Shown piece by piece: positions 37,101 to 46,953 of a stretch of 64,000 nt of DNA; position 1 is the stretch's first letter; the number at the start of each line of letters is the position of its first letter. This DNA comes from Bidens hawaiensis. Lineage: Eukaryota > Streptophyta > Magnoliopsida > Asterales > Asteraceae. The stretch covers positions 30,284-94,283 of the forward strand of contig JAIQDT010007668.1 of assembly GCA_021521415.1 (NCBI GenBank), written 5' to 3'. The notes under the pieces are model-generated. The model was not told where the DNA came from. It worked only from the letters and a program-made list of their open reading frames with translations, and ran no database searches. Made by a program: the position numbers and the translations under genes.

Positions 37101-37497
37101 CCTCGTCTTTGGAAAGAGGAATCCTAACTTTCTTTTCCTTACAAAGAATTTAAGCTTTATACTTAGATAGCCAGCCCACACAGACTATAACGTCAAAACT
37201 TCCTAATTCTACTGGAAGTAAATCAATAAGAAACGTGTGGCCGTTTAGTATAAGGGAACAATTTTGGACTATTTGGTTAAAAAGTATAGACTTACCTTTA
37301 GCGAGTTCTATAGTGTATGCTCTTGTTAGCTCACTAACCGGCATATTTTCTAAGGGTAAATAGTTAACAGATACGAAACTTCTATCAGTGCCCATATCAA
37401 ACAAAACTGAAGCATACTGACCGGAAACTAAGAATGCACCCGTATCAAGCAACACTGAAGCATACTGACCGGAAACTAAGAATGTAGCGGAAACCCC
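34140..37497 (-). pseudogene. Gypsy pol of element G: protease, RT, RNase H, integrase, chromodomain-like tail
   Basis: Minus strand, right to left. Protease is at 37455-37150 (LFDMGTDRSFVS; DTGAD has become DMGTD). RT is at about 37000-36100 ([30 protein letters not shown], then FIDG where FIDD is needed). RNase H is at 36068-35640 ([26 protein letters not shown]). Integrase is at 35330-34600 (MEFVTHLP for [14 protein letters not shown] for SDRDSRFTS). The tail has [24 protein letters not shown] text and WNSQRGPEFTW. At least three catalytic acids are lost and there are many stops. A 48-bp in-frame duplication lies in protease (37393-37488). Gag is absent; homology ends at 37497. Confidence 0.88.
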
Positions 37498-37594
37498 TTA
37501 ATAATAAAAAACAAAAATTTAAAAAGTAAAGAAAAATAAAAAAAATTATTTTTCATCTTGGTTTCATAAAAACGAAAAAAAAAACCATGAATAT
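37498..37594. other. A-rich linker between G and the next LTR fragment
   Basis: A/T-rich sequence with runs of A and AAATAAAAAAAA. Nothing recognisable. Confidence 0.4.
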
Positions 37595-38122
37595 TGTAAG
37601 GCCCCGGTCCCGGGGCCCTACATTATCGTTGGATTACTTATGCCCGTTTTAATGATAAAACATGTTATATGCCATAACGACTCTAATTACTTATTCTAAC
37701 ACGGTCCAAACGTCACTCGTTCGTCCCGTTTCATTATAAACGTCTTTTTTACGATCAAGTTTACATTTTTCTTACCTAATAAGGCCCGATTTGACTTAGT
37801 ATCAAATCCTAAGGAAACCCGACATCAAAAACTTAACCTTTAACCTAAAACATACATCTTTGGTTCACTTCTAGCTTTGGATTTGGTTCAACACGTAAAA
37901 TCTAGACGTGTTCTTGCTTGTATGACGAATAACTAACACAAACTCTACTTGGTTCGGATTTGGATGTGAGCCGAAATAGAAGAGGAGTGTTTCTGTGTGT
38001 TTGTGAGTATGTCATGGAATCTGGATGCAGGAAATGAGGGTTTTAGGGAGGGTTTAAGGTGTTTATATACCCCTAAGCCCATGGACCTAAGGCCTATCAC
38101 CATCCCTTATTCCAACTTTCAT
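37595..38122 (-). repeat. Fragment of a K/D-type LTR, inverted relative to H
   Basis: The left edge TGTAAGGCCCCGG..CATTATCGTTGGATT closely matches the inner edge of the 5' LTR of D (63108 onward) and the complement of the end of LTR K. On the minus strand there is a TATA-like GGTATATAAACACC near 38063-38076. The piece is therefore a shortened K/D-type LTR pointing left. It ends where LTR H starts (TGTAACATCATGAAATTTC at 38123). Origin uncertain. Confidence 0.4.
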
Positions 38123-38204
38123 TGTAACATCATGAAATTTCTGGATAAAAATGCCAAGTTTCAAAGTTCAGGGACTCAAAAAGAATATTCGGCTTCCCGT
38201 TTGA

Positions 38205-38505
38205 TCGCGATACGCGATCGCTCAGGAACCAACGTCATCGAGTATCACGATGACATGCTCTGACAGTGAGACACGTGTCCCGCCACGTGTCCCCACGTGG
38301 CACTGTGTCCCACCACGTGTCACTATGGCACCGCGTCCGCCACGTGGCACCACGTGGCAAAGCTATGGGATGATTCATCAAGCCTAGTCGCGATACGCGA
38401 CGACCTTCCTTAGGCCCATCGCGTATCGCTCTGACTTACTCTCGCGTTGACCCATCGCTATACGCAATGGATCATAAGCAAGACCCATCGCGTATCGCGA
38501 TGGGT
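38205..38505 (+). repeat. TCGCGATA palindrome array upstream of TATA in LTR H
   Basis: Repeated hairpin words: GATCGCGATACGCGATC, GTCGCGATACGCGAC and CCATCGCGTATCGCGATGG, plus several CACGTGTCCCG/CCACGTGGCAC repeats with CACGTG palindromes between (38265-38360). Stem ends differ in a paired way between copies. LTR A has diverged counterparts at 2620-2940. Confidence 0.8.
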
Positions 38506-38520
38506 CAGCTTGACAGCCCC

Positions 38521-38529
38521 TATAAATAG
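38521..38529 (+). promoter_or_regulatory. TATA box of LTR H
   Basis: CCCCTATAAATAGGGCC is an excellent TATA match, conserved on the minus strand in LTR A (2594-2602). Confidence 0.65.
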
Positions 38530-40080
38530 GGCCATCAGCCCTCATTTTCAACTCACAACTCAAAACTATTTACTCTCTCACTAGAATCTCTCTCTCATTA
38601 CCTCGTAAAACGTACCCCCGCTTCCTCATATGTCGTGCCATAAACCGATGATACCTCGAAGTACATGCAATACACCAATGACATTTTCTTGAAGGGTGTT
38701 CCATAACGAGACGACCCGGCGTCCCGCCCTGATGTACGTGCCGACAAGTTGTGAAGATTGGAGAATCTCGTTTTGCGTGAATGAAGGTGTTGATCAAGAT
38801 TTTTAAGAAAACGTAAAGGCGTCGAAGTGCTACTCAAGTGATTAGGGATTTATAAGCCAATAAAGGTAGGGATAATGCCCGAATAAAATATTAATATATT
38901 ATTAAAAGGCTTAAACCCTAGTCGAGGGTATACTCACTACCTCGAGAATAAGAAAAAGAAAGTAAAACAAAGAAAATATATAAAGATAAAGATAAGAATA
39001 TAAATCTTTGTTATTGATAAAATGTAATTATTATTTAAATGATTTCAGACAATAATTAAGAAATAAAGTATACGTTTCTTCATGAAGAAGAAACGTAGTG
39101 TTTAAGAAAAGTAAACGAGTATAACTAAAAGATTTAACTTGTAAAAACAAAGAAAAGTATTTTAAACTAAAAGGTTTAAAAAGAAAATATAATCGAGGTA
39201 AATATTATACAAAAGAGACTAAAGGTCTTAAGCCGGATTAAAGATCTAGTATTAACAAAAGGTTATACTTGTACTATAGGTCCAAGATAGCTCAGAAAGA
39301 CCGATCAGTGAAGTGAAGTTGATCCTTCAAAAGGTGAATACGCCCAACTTCTATAACTTGTATTATCGAGTCAAATAAAATAAATTACATGAGAATGCGT
39401 ATCTCTAAAACATTATTAACAAAGTAATCGCTGGCCCTCAGGCTGTCGTGTACGTTTGTTTGGATACTTACATATGTGGTATGTCGGTGGGCACACTGCG
39501 CCACACCTGCTTATATACCTCTTCCATGATGGGCCGGACCTAAGTTACGTCCGAGAGAGGGTAATCATGTGTATACTGATTGTAGCTAAGTAATCTCGAA
39601 CTTGCGGTGTTTGCTGAGCGGTTTCGAGTAGAACTTAAGTTTATAATTGTTTTTTGGTTTTAACTTGATTATTCCTAAGCCACGATGGGCTGGACCTAAG
39701 TTATGTCTCGAGGGGTAATCAAGTAAAGAAAATATTTTATGCGTCAGCTTATTCACCAGCATGGGTTGCTGACGTATTTTCAAACTGTTTTACAGGTAAC
39801 GAAGGTTAGCCGCTTGAAGAATTGAAGTGGATGGTAGATGATCTAATGGCTCAGATCTTTTTGTTAAACTCTTAAATATGTAAATGGTGGTTTGATAGAC
39901 AAGTAATCATTTTGCAAACATTAACGGGTATTTTTAAATCATGTCTTTTGTTATGTAAATAATAATATTTTAATCCACGCTAATATTTCCGCACAAACCC
40001 GTAAACTCTGATTTATTTACAAAAACGGTACCAACATTTGGGTCACACGCCTAGGCCTTAGTTTGGGGTGTGACAAGTGT

Positions 40081-40093
40081 TGGTATCAGAGCC
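40081..40093 (+). other. Primer-binding site of element H (tRNA-iMet type)
   Basis: TGGTATCAGAGCC lies 5 bp after the LTR end TGACA. It is complementary to initiator tRNA-Met. Confidence 0.92.
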
Positions 40094-40239
40094 ATTGATC
40101 TTAGCGAATTATGTATTAATTGATAACCTAATCTTTGATCCAAGTGAATAAGAAAATTTCTATTATTTGTTTAAATTAAATAGGGATATGATAGGCTAGT
40201 AAACCTTTTCTATCCCTCATCAATCTAAACCACCCTTAG

Positions 40240-41340
40240 ATGTCTTTCAAGAAAATAATCGACGGCTTCATTCGAGACGGAAGGAAAGCTGGAAACCCCG
40301 AACCAATTACGAAGGACAATATGAGTGAAGATTGCTATGTAGACTTCTTCAACCAAGATCACCCAATTGAACGACCCACACCGGTTTACTTTCCCGGAGT
40401 TGGACAACTACCAATCAACTTACCCGAAGATCCACTGATGCAAAGCTCAAGTTACCATCCGTCAAGCATCCCGGAGTATCATCCGTCCAACATTCCGACG
40501 TATCATTCGTCTGACATCCCGGTGTATCACCCATCCAACCCCCATCCGTCTCATGCATTTCAAGCCAATAAAGAAATCAAGGTGTAACCTGAGTCTGACT
40601 CTTCCGACTGGATGCAATGCCACTCCGATCAAAGACTATGGCATACTGGAACCTATGCCTACAATTCTGTCAATTCTCACCCCAATGCCTATAGTGGACC
40701 TTCTCAAGGGACAAAGATGAGAGTACTGAACCGTACGGAAAGTACCACCTGGACCTGATGGGGACGAAAACAGCAATGGAGGAAGATCCAGAAGAAGAAG
40801 AAGACCCTGAGGAAGATCCAAATGAAGAGATCTCTGAAGCAGTAACAACTCCAAAAGAAGGACCATCAAAATGTGACTGTCCACCAGATCAAGGATGTGT
40901 ACAACCATACTTCCACATAGACTTAAGCTATGGTTCTGCAGACCCCTATATGCAATACATTCAAGAAGTCAGGAAAAAGTTTCCGCCAAACTTTCCCCCA
41001 TATCAAGGCAAAATTCTGTCAATTGAGGAACAAGCAGATGAGATTCGTCAGCAAGGGGCAATAGCATAAGCCTTCATCAATTACCCGTCTGATGTAACCT
41101 CATCGCCATATCCAAAGACTCACTAAGATATCGTGATGATGGGATACCATGATCCGCCTCCACGATACGGATATCCAAATGTGATCCCGCAATCCCAAGA
41201 AGAGCATCTCGACTGAGCACTACATGAGACTTATGAGTTAAGGAAGAAGGTGGCTGAAGAAGGAAGCAAAAAACAGAAGATAGGAGACAAGCTTCTTCAT
41301 AAATGCTACAAGATGATTAAGATGGTGAAGAAATTTATGA
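40240..41340 (+). pseudogene. Pre-gag ORF of element H, broken
   Basis: Between PBS and gag, ATG at 40240 opens a 115-codon frame (MSFKKIIDGFIRDG..). It carries a 10-11-residue repeat built on YHPSSIPEYHPSNIP and a stop at 40585. Another frame (40758-41069) gives an acidic stretch (EEDPEEEEDPEEDPNEE), then CDCPPDQGC and a YIQEVRKKFPPNFPP segment. A further Lys-rich decayed part runs to about 41340. I do not recognise a family. Element E has an ORF in the same place with a similar Glu/Asp/Pro run, so both probably descend from, or convergently keep, a pre-gag protein. Function unknown. Confidence 0.5.
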
Positions 41341-41449
41341 AAGATTAGGAACTATAATGGTGTGATCAAGTGTGGATGTTATGTAATCATTAAAAAAATA
41401 AGAACGTTAAATCGTTCTAGTAAGGATAAGAATATATATATTGAGTAAC

Positions 41450-41485
41450 GATATATATATATATATGTTGGTATATTATGTAATG

Positions 41486-41523
<38 letters not shown>

Positions 41524-41555
41524 AAAATAAATAAATAAATAAATAAATAAATAAA
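41450..41555. repeat. Compound microsatellite upstream of H gag
   Basis: (TA)n, then (TA)n-(TG)n, then (AAAT)n ending at about 41555. It is homologous in position to the (TA)n at 28095 in element A. Confidence 0.9.
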
Positions 41556-41591
41556 AATGTGTTATTAAGAAAAGAATGTAATTATTTCAGA

Positions 41592-42760
41592 ATGTCGAAT
41601 CAAGAACAAAGGAATGCACAAGCTCCTCGAAAAGAGGCACAAAACCACGCACAAAATGAAAAAGATCAACAAATACCCGAAAAATACATGAACCAAATAC
41701 AAGAATTGTTAAAGAAAGCCGTGAGATCCGAGTCACATATTAGAACTCAAATCGAACAAACTCACTCTGTTGAACATTCTCAAAAATCTGTTAAGTCTCG
41801 TACTAACCCATCTCACCTTGTAGAGAGCATTCATGAATCCAATGGTGGTGGCGATTTTAATCGCAAGTTTAAAAAGCTAAAAATTGAAAGTTGTTCATTC
41901 AAGGAGTTTAAAAACTTTGGTCCTAAAGAATTCTATGGAGATAAAGGCACCATTATAACACTTAGGTGGTTAGAGGAAATGGAATTAATAGTAATCATTA
42001 GCAAGTGCGCAGCACAAGGGAAGATCCAATACACGACGCAAATATTCAAAGGCGAAGCTCTGGAGTGGTGGAATACATTGATCATGAGCAAGGGAAGAGA
42101 AGTATTGTAATATCTGATGTGGGAGGAGTTCAAAGTGATGGTGCTGGTGAAATTCTGCCTGATGTACGAAACTGATCAAATCCAATCCAAATTTCTTAGT
42201 CATAAAGTCGTTGGAACAAACCTTCGTTAATACAAAACCAAGTTTCACGAATACTGTCGACTTGTGCCCTAGCTGGTAACTCCTAAATCCAGCAAAGTTA
42301 CTCGATATATTTGGGGACTCCCGCGGGAAGTCCGCGATGTGGTAAGGTTTCACTTATCTGAAACCGCTGATTCCGCATGGAATTGGCTGGTTATTTGATG
42401 AATGGTCTGATCCGCAACAAGGAGGAAGACATTAAGGTAGTGCCGTCAAGCGACCACAAGTAAACCGGGGGTGTCCGATTCAAGGGCAAGGGGGTGGAAC
42501 AACACAAATCAAGATTCAACTCCGACTACACTCAATGTAAAATATGCAAGAATTATCACAGGTAGATGAAACTTCGCTCCGTCTACAACTGTTTGCAACT
42601 CATGTCACAAACCCGGCCACACAATGGCCGATTGTTGGAAAAAGGCGATGACTTGCTATAACTACAAGGAAATAGGTCATCTCAGCTTTGAGTGCCTAAA
42701 GAACAAACCCGCTGCTGGAGGTGCGGGTGTAAGTGGTCAAAGAAACGAACCAAAGAAAGG
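41592..42760 (+). pseudogene. Gypsy gag of element H
   Basis: ATG at 41592 (MSNQEQRNAQAP) is preferred over the upstream ATG at 41559, because it matches gag of A and follows an acceptor-like ATTATTTCAG. The capsid core has YTTQIFKGEALEWWNTLIM and MWEEFK. Stops and shifts occur at 42108, near 42230 and at 42395-42560. The knuckles read CDSCHKPGH-like then CYNYKEIGHLSFEC, where the second Cys has become Tyr. It would form the particle and bind RNA, but this copy cannot. Confidence 0.85.
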
Positions 42761-44309
42761 AAATGCAAGAGTCTTCATGCTAGATACCAAGAAAGCGCCC
42801 GACATGCCGGAAACCATCACTGGTGCGTTCTTAGTTAACGAAACTCATGCTAGAGTTCTATTCGATTCAGGTGCCAACTTAAGTTTTATAGATTATAGCT
42901 TTTGTAGTCTATTAAACGACCTTTAACAAAATTAAATAAAACTCAAAGCGTCGATACCGCTAGTGGCGAAATTATTAAAATCTCCTAAGCCTTAGAAAAC
43001 GGAAAAATCTTATTAGCTGGTTACGTTTTGCCTATTCAATTGTTGCCCATAACTCTTGTTGGTTTTAATATAGTACTTGGTATGGACTGGTTATCCAACA
43101 ATCATGCCTGTATCATTTGCAATAGCAAAACTGTTGAACTTCGAGCCCCTGATAAATGAACCATTCAAATTGAAAGCGACAAACACGCCGGCCAAGTTAG
43201 CATAATCTCAATGATTAGGGTTAATAAAATTTTGAATCAAGGATGCTTAGCATTCATGGCCTATGTCACCGATGAATCCAAACCAAAGGAGAAAATGGAC
43301 GAACTTATTGTCTCCGAATTCTATGATGTCTTTCCTAATGAACTGCCTGGAATCCCTCTCGATCGAGAAATCGAGTTTAGAGTATATCTTATGCCCAGAA
43401 CTGCACCAATCGCCAAAGCCTCGTATCGATTAGCGCCAACCGAGATGAAGGAATTGAAAAAACAGTTAGACAAGCTCCTCTAGAAGGGATTCATTCATCC
43501 AAGTTCATCACCGTGGGGAGCACCGATTCTCTTTATCTAGAAGAAGGATGGATCCATGCGAATGTGTGTCAACTAACGAGCCTTAAACTGAGTAACCATC
43601 AAGAACCGATACCCATTTCCTCGAATCGACGATTTGTTCGATCAACAATGGGCAAGCTACTTCTCTAAGATAGATTTGCGTTCTGGTTATCACAAACTCA
43701 AAGTCCAATCCGAAGATATCTCGAAAACCACCTTTCAAACAAGGTATGGACATTATGAGTTCACGGTCATACCGTTTGGTCTCACTAATGCCCCATCCGC
43801 ATTCATGGACATGATGAATCATGTTTGTACAGCATACTTAGATAAATTTGTAATCGTATTCATCGATGACATAGTTATTTATTCTAAGTCAAAAGAAGAT
43901 CATGTTTCGCATCTCCGAATCTTACATGAATTGCTTAGAACCGATAAGTTGTACACCAAGTTCTCGAAATGCGACTTTTGGCTTCACGAAGTACAATTTC
44001 TTGGTCATATCATAAACGTAAATGGAATTCAAGTGGACCCCACAAAGATTGAAGCTATCTCTAAGTGGGAGATTCCTAAGTCGCCAACCGAGATATGTAG
44101 TTTCTTAGGTTTGGCCGGCTATTATCGTAGGTTCATTGAAAATTTCCCTCGTATAGCCATTCCTCTAACTTTGATAACTCGTAAAAATGTCAAATATGAT
44201 TGGAGAACCAAACAACAAGAGGCGTTCGATATACCTAAAGAAAAACTCGCAAATGCTCCTATAATGGCCTTTCCATAAGGTACCGAGGACTTTGTTGTAT
44301 TTAGTGACG
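42761..44309 (+). pseudogene. Element H protease and reverse transcriptase
   Basis: Protease begins ARVFMLDTKKAPDMPETITG with LFDSGANLSFIDYSF and, in another frame, GMDWLSNNHACIICN. The frame is lost near 42925-43210. RT is at 43211-43483 (NELPGIPLDREIEF, IAKASYRLAPTEMKEL) and 43634-44278 ([37 protein letters not shown] intact, [15 protein letters not shown]). Stops lie at 43483, near 43540 and 43575, and at 44276. It ends at FVVFSD in RNase H, where LTR J is inserted. Closest relative in the window is element A. Confidence 0.88.
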
Positions 44310-44382
44310 TGTGACACCCGGTAATTTCCCAACCCTATAAACTAAGTAATCAACCTAATAATTAGGTGATTGTGAATATTAT

Positions 44383-44535
44383 GCGCGCTAAATTAGAATC
44401 AGCGCGGGCACGTTATGTGCGCCCTGCGCGAGCGCGCTATGTTAGAATCAGCGCGGGCAATTGTTATGTACGCCCTGCGCGAGCGCGCAATGTAAGAACC
44501 AGCGTGGGCATATGTTATGTGCGCCATGCGCGAAT
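44383..44535 (+). repeat. GC-rich three-copy palindromic repeat in LTR J
   Basis: Three units of about 50 bp, each with (A/G)AATCAGCGCGGGCA, TTATGTGCGCCCTGCG and CGAGCGCGC. GCGCGGGC.. can pair with GCGCCCTGCGC. It lies upstream of the TATA box. The third copy has decayed. Confidence 0.8.
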
Positions 44536-45190
44536 GTTTTGGCTTTATGTTTTCATGTAACTTAATGTTGTCTGATGGGTTGACCGTCCCGCATGATGCT
44601 AAGGCGGGTGCATCCCAAAACGTTTATGCGCATGCGGAAAGGGAACTAACCTCCCCGCATGGCGGGAACATTGAGAGCTAGTTTGTCTGAAGCTCCAAGA
44701 TGGAATTGACTTCAACATGACTGATCACTATGTTGAAATACCAAGACCACCTGGAGAATCTACAAATGAAACTCAATATCCCTAACTGCGAGAAGGTTAC
44801 GCACCTACCCGCAGCAAAGAAATGTCCTTCACGCAGAAAGCTATGCGCACAAAGTTATACGCGCAGAACACTTAACCTAATCTCCAGATTTAAGGAGGAT
44901 TATTCCCGCCCAAAAGGAAACAAGTAGCGTGTTTCAGAAATTTCTACTTTTAACTGTACACTGACAAAAGCACCTGAAAAAGCATACTGTAGCATGAAAA
45001 GTCAACTGTCAGCCACCCTACTCTCACCAACCACAGACCTGCATGTCCTGTCCAAATCAAATCAGAATCTTTTATCCACTCCTCCACTTTTAAATAAATA
45101 ATAATAATTTCCATACTTTATCATCATTACACCTAGATATGAAAAGATTACAATCCCCTAAAGCAGGGATTGTGTTCCCTTGAGTTTGCC

Positions 45191-45198
45191 TATAAATA
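45191..45198 (+). promoter_or_regulatory. TATA box of LTR J
   Basis: TTGCCTATAAATATGTAACC lies 30-40 bp before a CACTTCAAACTTCTCTC leader-like stretch. Confidence 0.6.
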
Positions 45199-45738
45199 TG
45201 TAACCTAAATTATCACCCAAAACACACTTCAAACTTCTCTCTTAAGAACTGCAAACTTGCACTAATCATCTTCCAAGCATCCGTTTGATTTTCAGTTCCG
45301 TTCCTGTTACTAGGTAAGCCGAGATTATAACCCTGAGATCTACTTTCCGACCCTTATATTCTCCTATTTCTTGATCTTAATATATATACTTGTTATTTAA
45401 TCGTATTCTAGACCTTCAATTCCGAGGCCAACACCAAGAAAACCCGAATCTCGATTAATCCCTTAACAAGAACCACAGGTGAGTCTCACAGCCCCTATTT
45501 TCACTGTTTTCACTATTTTTAAACTGTTTTCGGGGCGAGGGACACGTACCTAAATTATGTCTTATCATGATACTCTTACAAGCAATGCAAGCAATTATGT
45601 GTTTAAATAATGTTTCATTATAGTATAGTTACGAGCAATGCAAACGGTTATCTATGGTTTTCGATGAGAGTGCGATACGAGTAAGTGATCACTTTACCAT
45701 TGGAACTCTAAGGGTAGGGACTGCTGGTTTGATCCGCC

Positions 45739-46047
45739 CACTCGTAGGGGTCGCACCTCTTACACAGACGAGTGCCTAGCATGTCACGGGGCAGTACTAT
45801 GGGTTTGAGCCCGCTCGTAGAGGTCGCTCCTCTTACACAGACGAGCGCCTTGTTTTCCGGCACAACGTCCGCGCGTAACCCGCGGGACGGTATTATTCGC
45901 TCGTAGTGGCAGCGCCACTTACACAGACGAGCACGGTTTTTCAGAAGTGTCCGCGCGTAACCCGCGGGACGGTACTACTTATTTCGCTCGTAGTGGCAGC
46001 GCCACTTACACAGACGAGCACGGTTCTCAGAAATGTTCGCGCGTAGC
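45739..46047 (+). repeat. Tandem nested-hairpin array with paired changes in LTR J
   Basis: Four hairpin units at 45739-45774, 45812-45847, 45899-45932 and 45986-46019. Each has an outer stem (CTCGT..ACGAG) and an inner stem. The inner arms are AGGGG/CCTCT, AGAGG/CCTCT, AGTGG/CCACT and AGTGG/CCACT, so the middle pair moves from G-T and A-T to T-A. The outer arms CACTCGT/ACGAGTG and CGCTCGT/ACGAGCG also change together. Between units is a second hairpin, GTCCGCG..CGCGGGAC, which becomes GTTCGCG..CGCAGAAC in the last copy. Confidence 0.85.
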
Positions 46048-46557
46048 CCGCAGAACGATTTTATCAGAATATGTTATCAGAACTATGTTTTATTAAGCAT
46101 GTGTTTCAACGATGCTATCAGAATTATGTTTTAGAATGATTTTATCCAGACTATGATGCAACACGATTTATCAAGTTACTAAAACTTGTGAACTCACTCA
46201 GTTTATACTGATTCAAATGTTTTACGTGTCTTTCAGGAGATAACTAGGTAGCGCATGGAGTCACACTTAGAGCACCTCACGCTGAACATCTAAAACTAGC
46301 TTTTTGGAAGATTTTAGTTCTATCCCTTCGATGCGCGCGGTTGTCCCCGCCATTCAAGGGGATATGGCGTGGAAATCTTCAACAGTTTTTATACTTGGAT
46401 GTTTTTATGTAATCTTTAAACAATGTAATGTATTTGTATTAAACATTTCATGCGCAATGAAAATCCTACTTTGAATGTTTGCAATGGCCCGTGCTTAAGT
46501 ATCAATCCCCACTCGCACGCGCCCGGCTGTTTCCGCCGTTCAGGGCCGGGTGTGACA

Positions 46558-46953
46558 GACGCGTCTCATTCCGATTTGGGAGGCGTACTAATGCAACGAA
46601 AGAAAGTAATCGCTTATGCCTCTCGTCAACTCAAGGTACATGAAAAGAACTATACAACTCATGATCTAGAGTTACGCGCCATAATCTTTGCCTTAAAGAT
46701 ATGGAGACACTATCTCTATAGAGTAAACTTTGTTTTGTATACCGTTCACAAAAGTTTAAAACACATATTCGAGTAAAAAGAACTCAACATGCGTCAAAGA
46801 AGCTGGATGGAAACATTGAATGACTACGATTGTGAAATCGTCTATCACGAAGGTAAAGCAAATGTTGTGGCTGACGCCTTGAGTCGTAAGGAACATAAGA
46901 AACCAAAAAGAGTTTGAGCGCTACGATTTGAATCGTCTATCCGTCGTTTCTTA
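46558..46953 (+). pseudogene. Element H RNase H fragment
   Basis: It continues from 44309 with [46 protein letters not shown] and [12 protein letters not shown] (YTD has become YTV). A stop follows, then [20 protein letters not shown]. It ends at 46953, where a C-type LTR begins. Integrase of H is missing. Confidence 0.85.

Larger units (their letters stand above)
38123..40075 (+). repeat. 5' LTR of gypsy element H
   Basis: It starts TGTAACATCATG and ends TTTGGGGTGTGACA, followed after 5 bp by a PBS. About 1.95 kb. Order: TCGCGATACGCGA-type palindromes (38205-38505), TATA (38521), GGGCCATCAGCCC leader, AAAAG|GTGAATACGCCC donor-like site (about 39332), and TTTTACAG|GTAACGAAGG acceptor-like site (39795). 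The latter parts match LTR A on the other strand (complement of 1108-2600), which makes A and H one family. The start was chosen at 38123 because the sequence left of it reads as another LTR. Confidence 0.75.
44310..46557 (+). mobile_element. Solo LTR J inserted in element H RNase H
   Basis: 2248 bp with perfect 12-bp terminal inverted repeats (TGTGACACCCGG / CCGGGTGTGACA). GACG lies on both sides (44306-44309 and 46558-46561), a 4-bp TSD. The RNase H reading frame ([10 protein letters not shown]) is restored when J is removed. Order: GC-rich palindromes (44383-44535), TATA (45191), CACAG|GTGAGTCTCACAGCCCC (45479), a hairpin tandem array (45739-46047), AACTTGTGAACTCACTCAG (46185), and CTTTCAG|GAGA (46236). 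No coding sequence. Confidence 0.92.

Noticed and set aside
37595..40075. One 2.48-kb LTR for element H starting at 37595
   Set aside because: The first part matches the complement of the K/D-type LTR end. A better LTR start (TGTAACATCATG) occurs at 38123.
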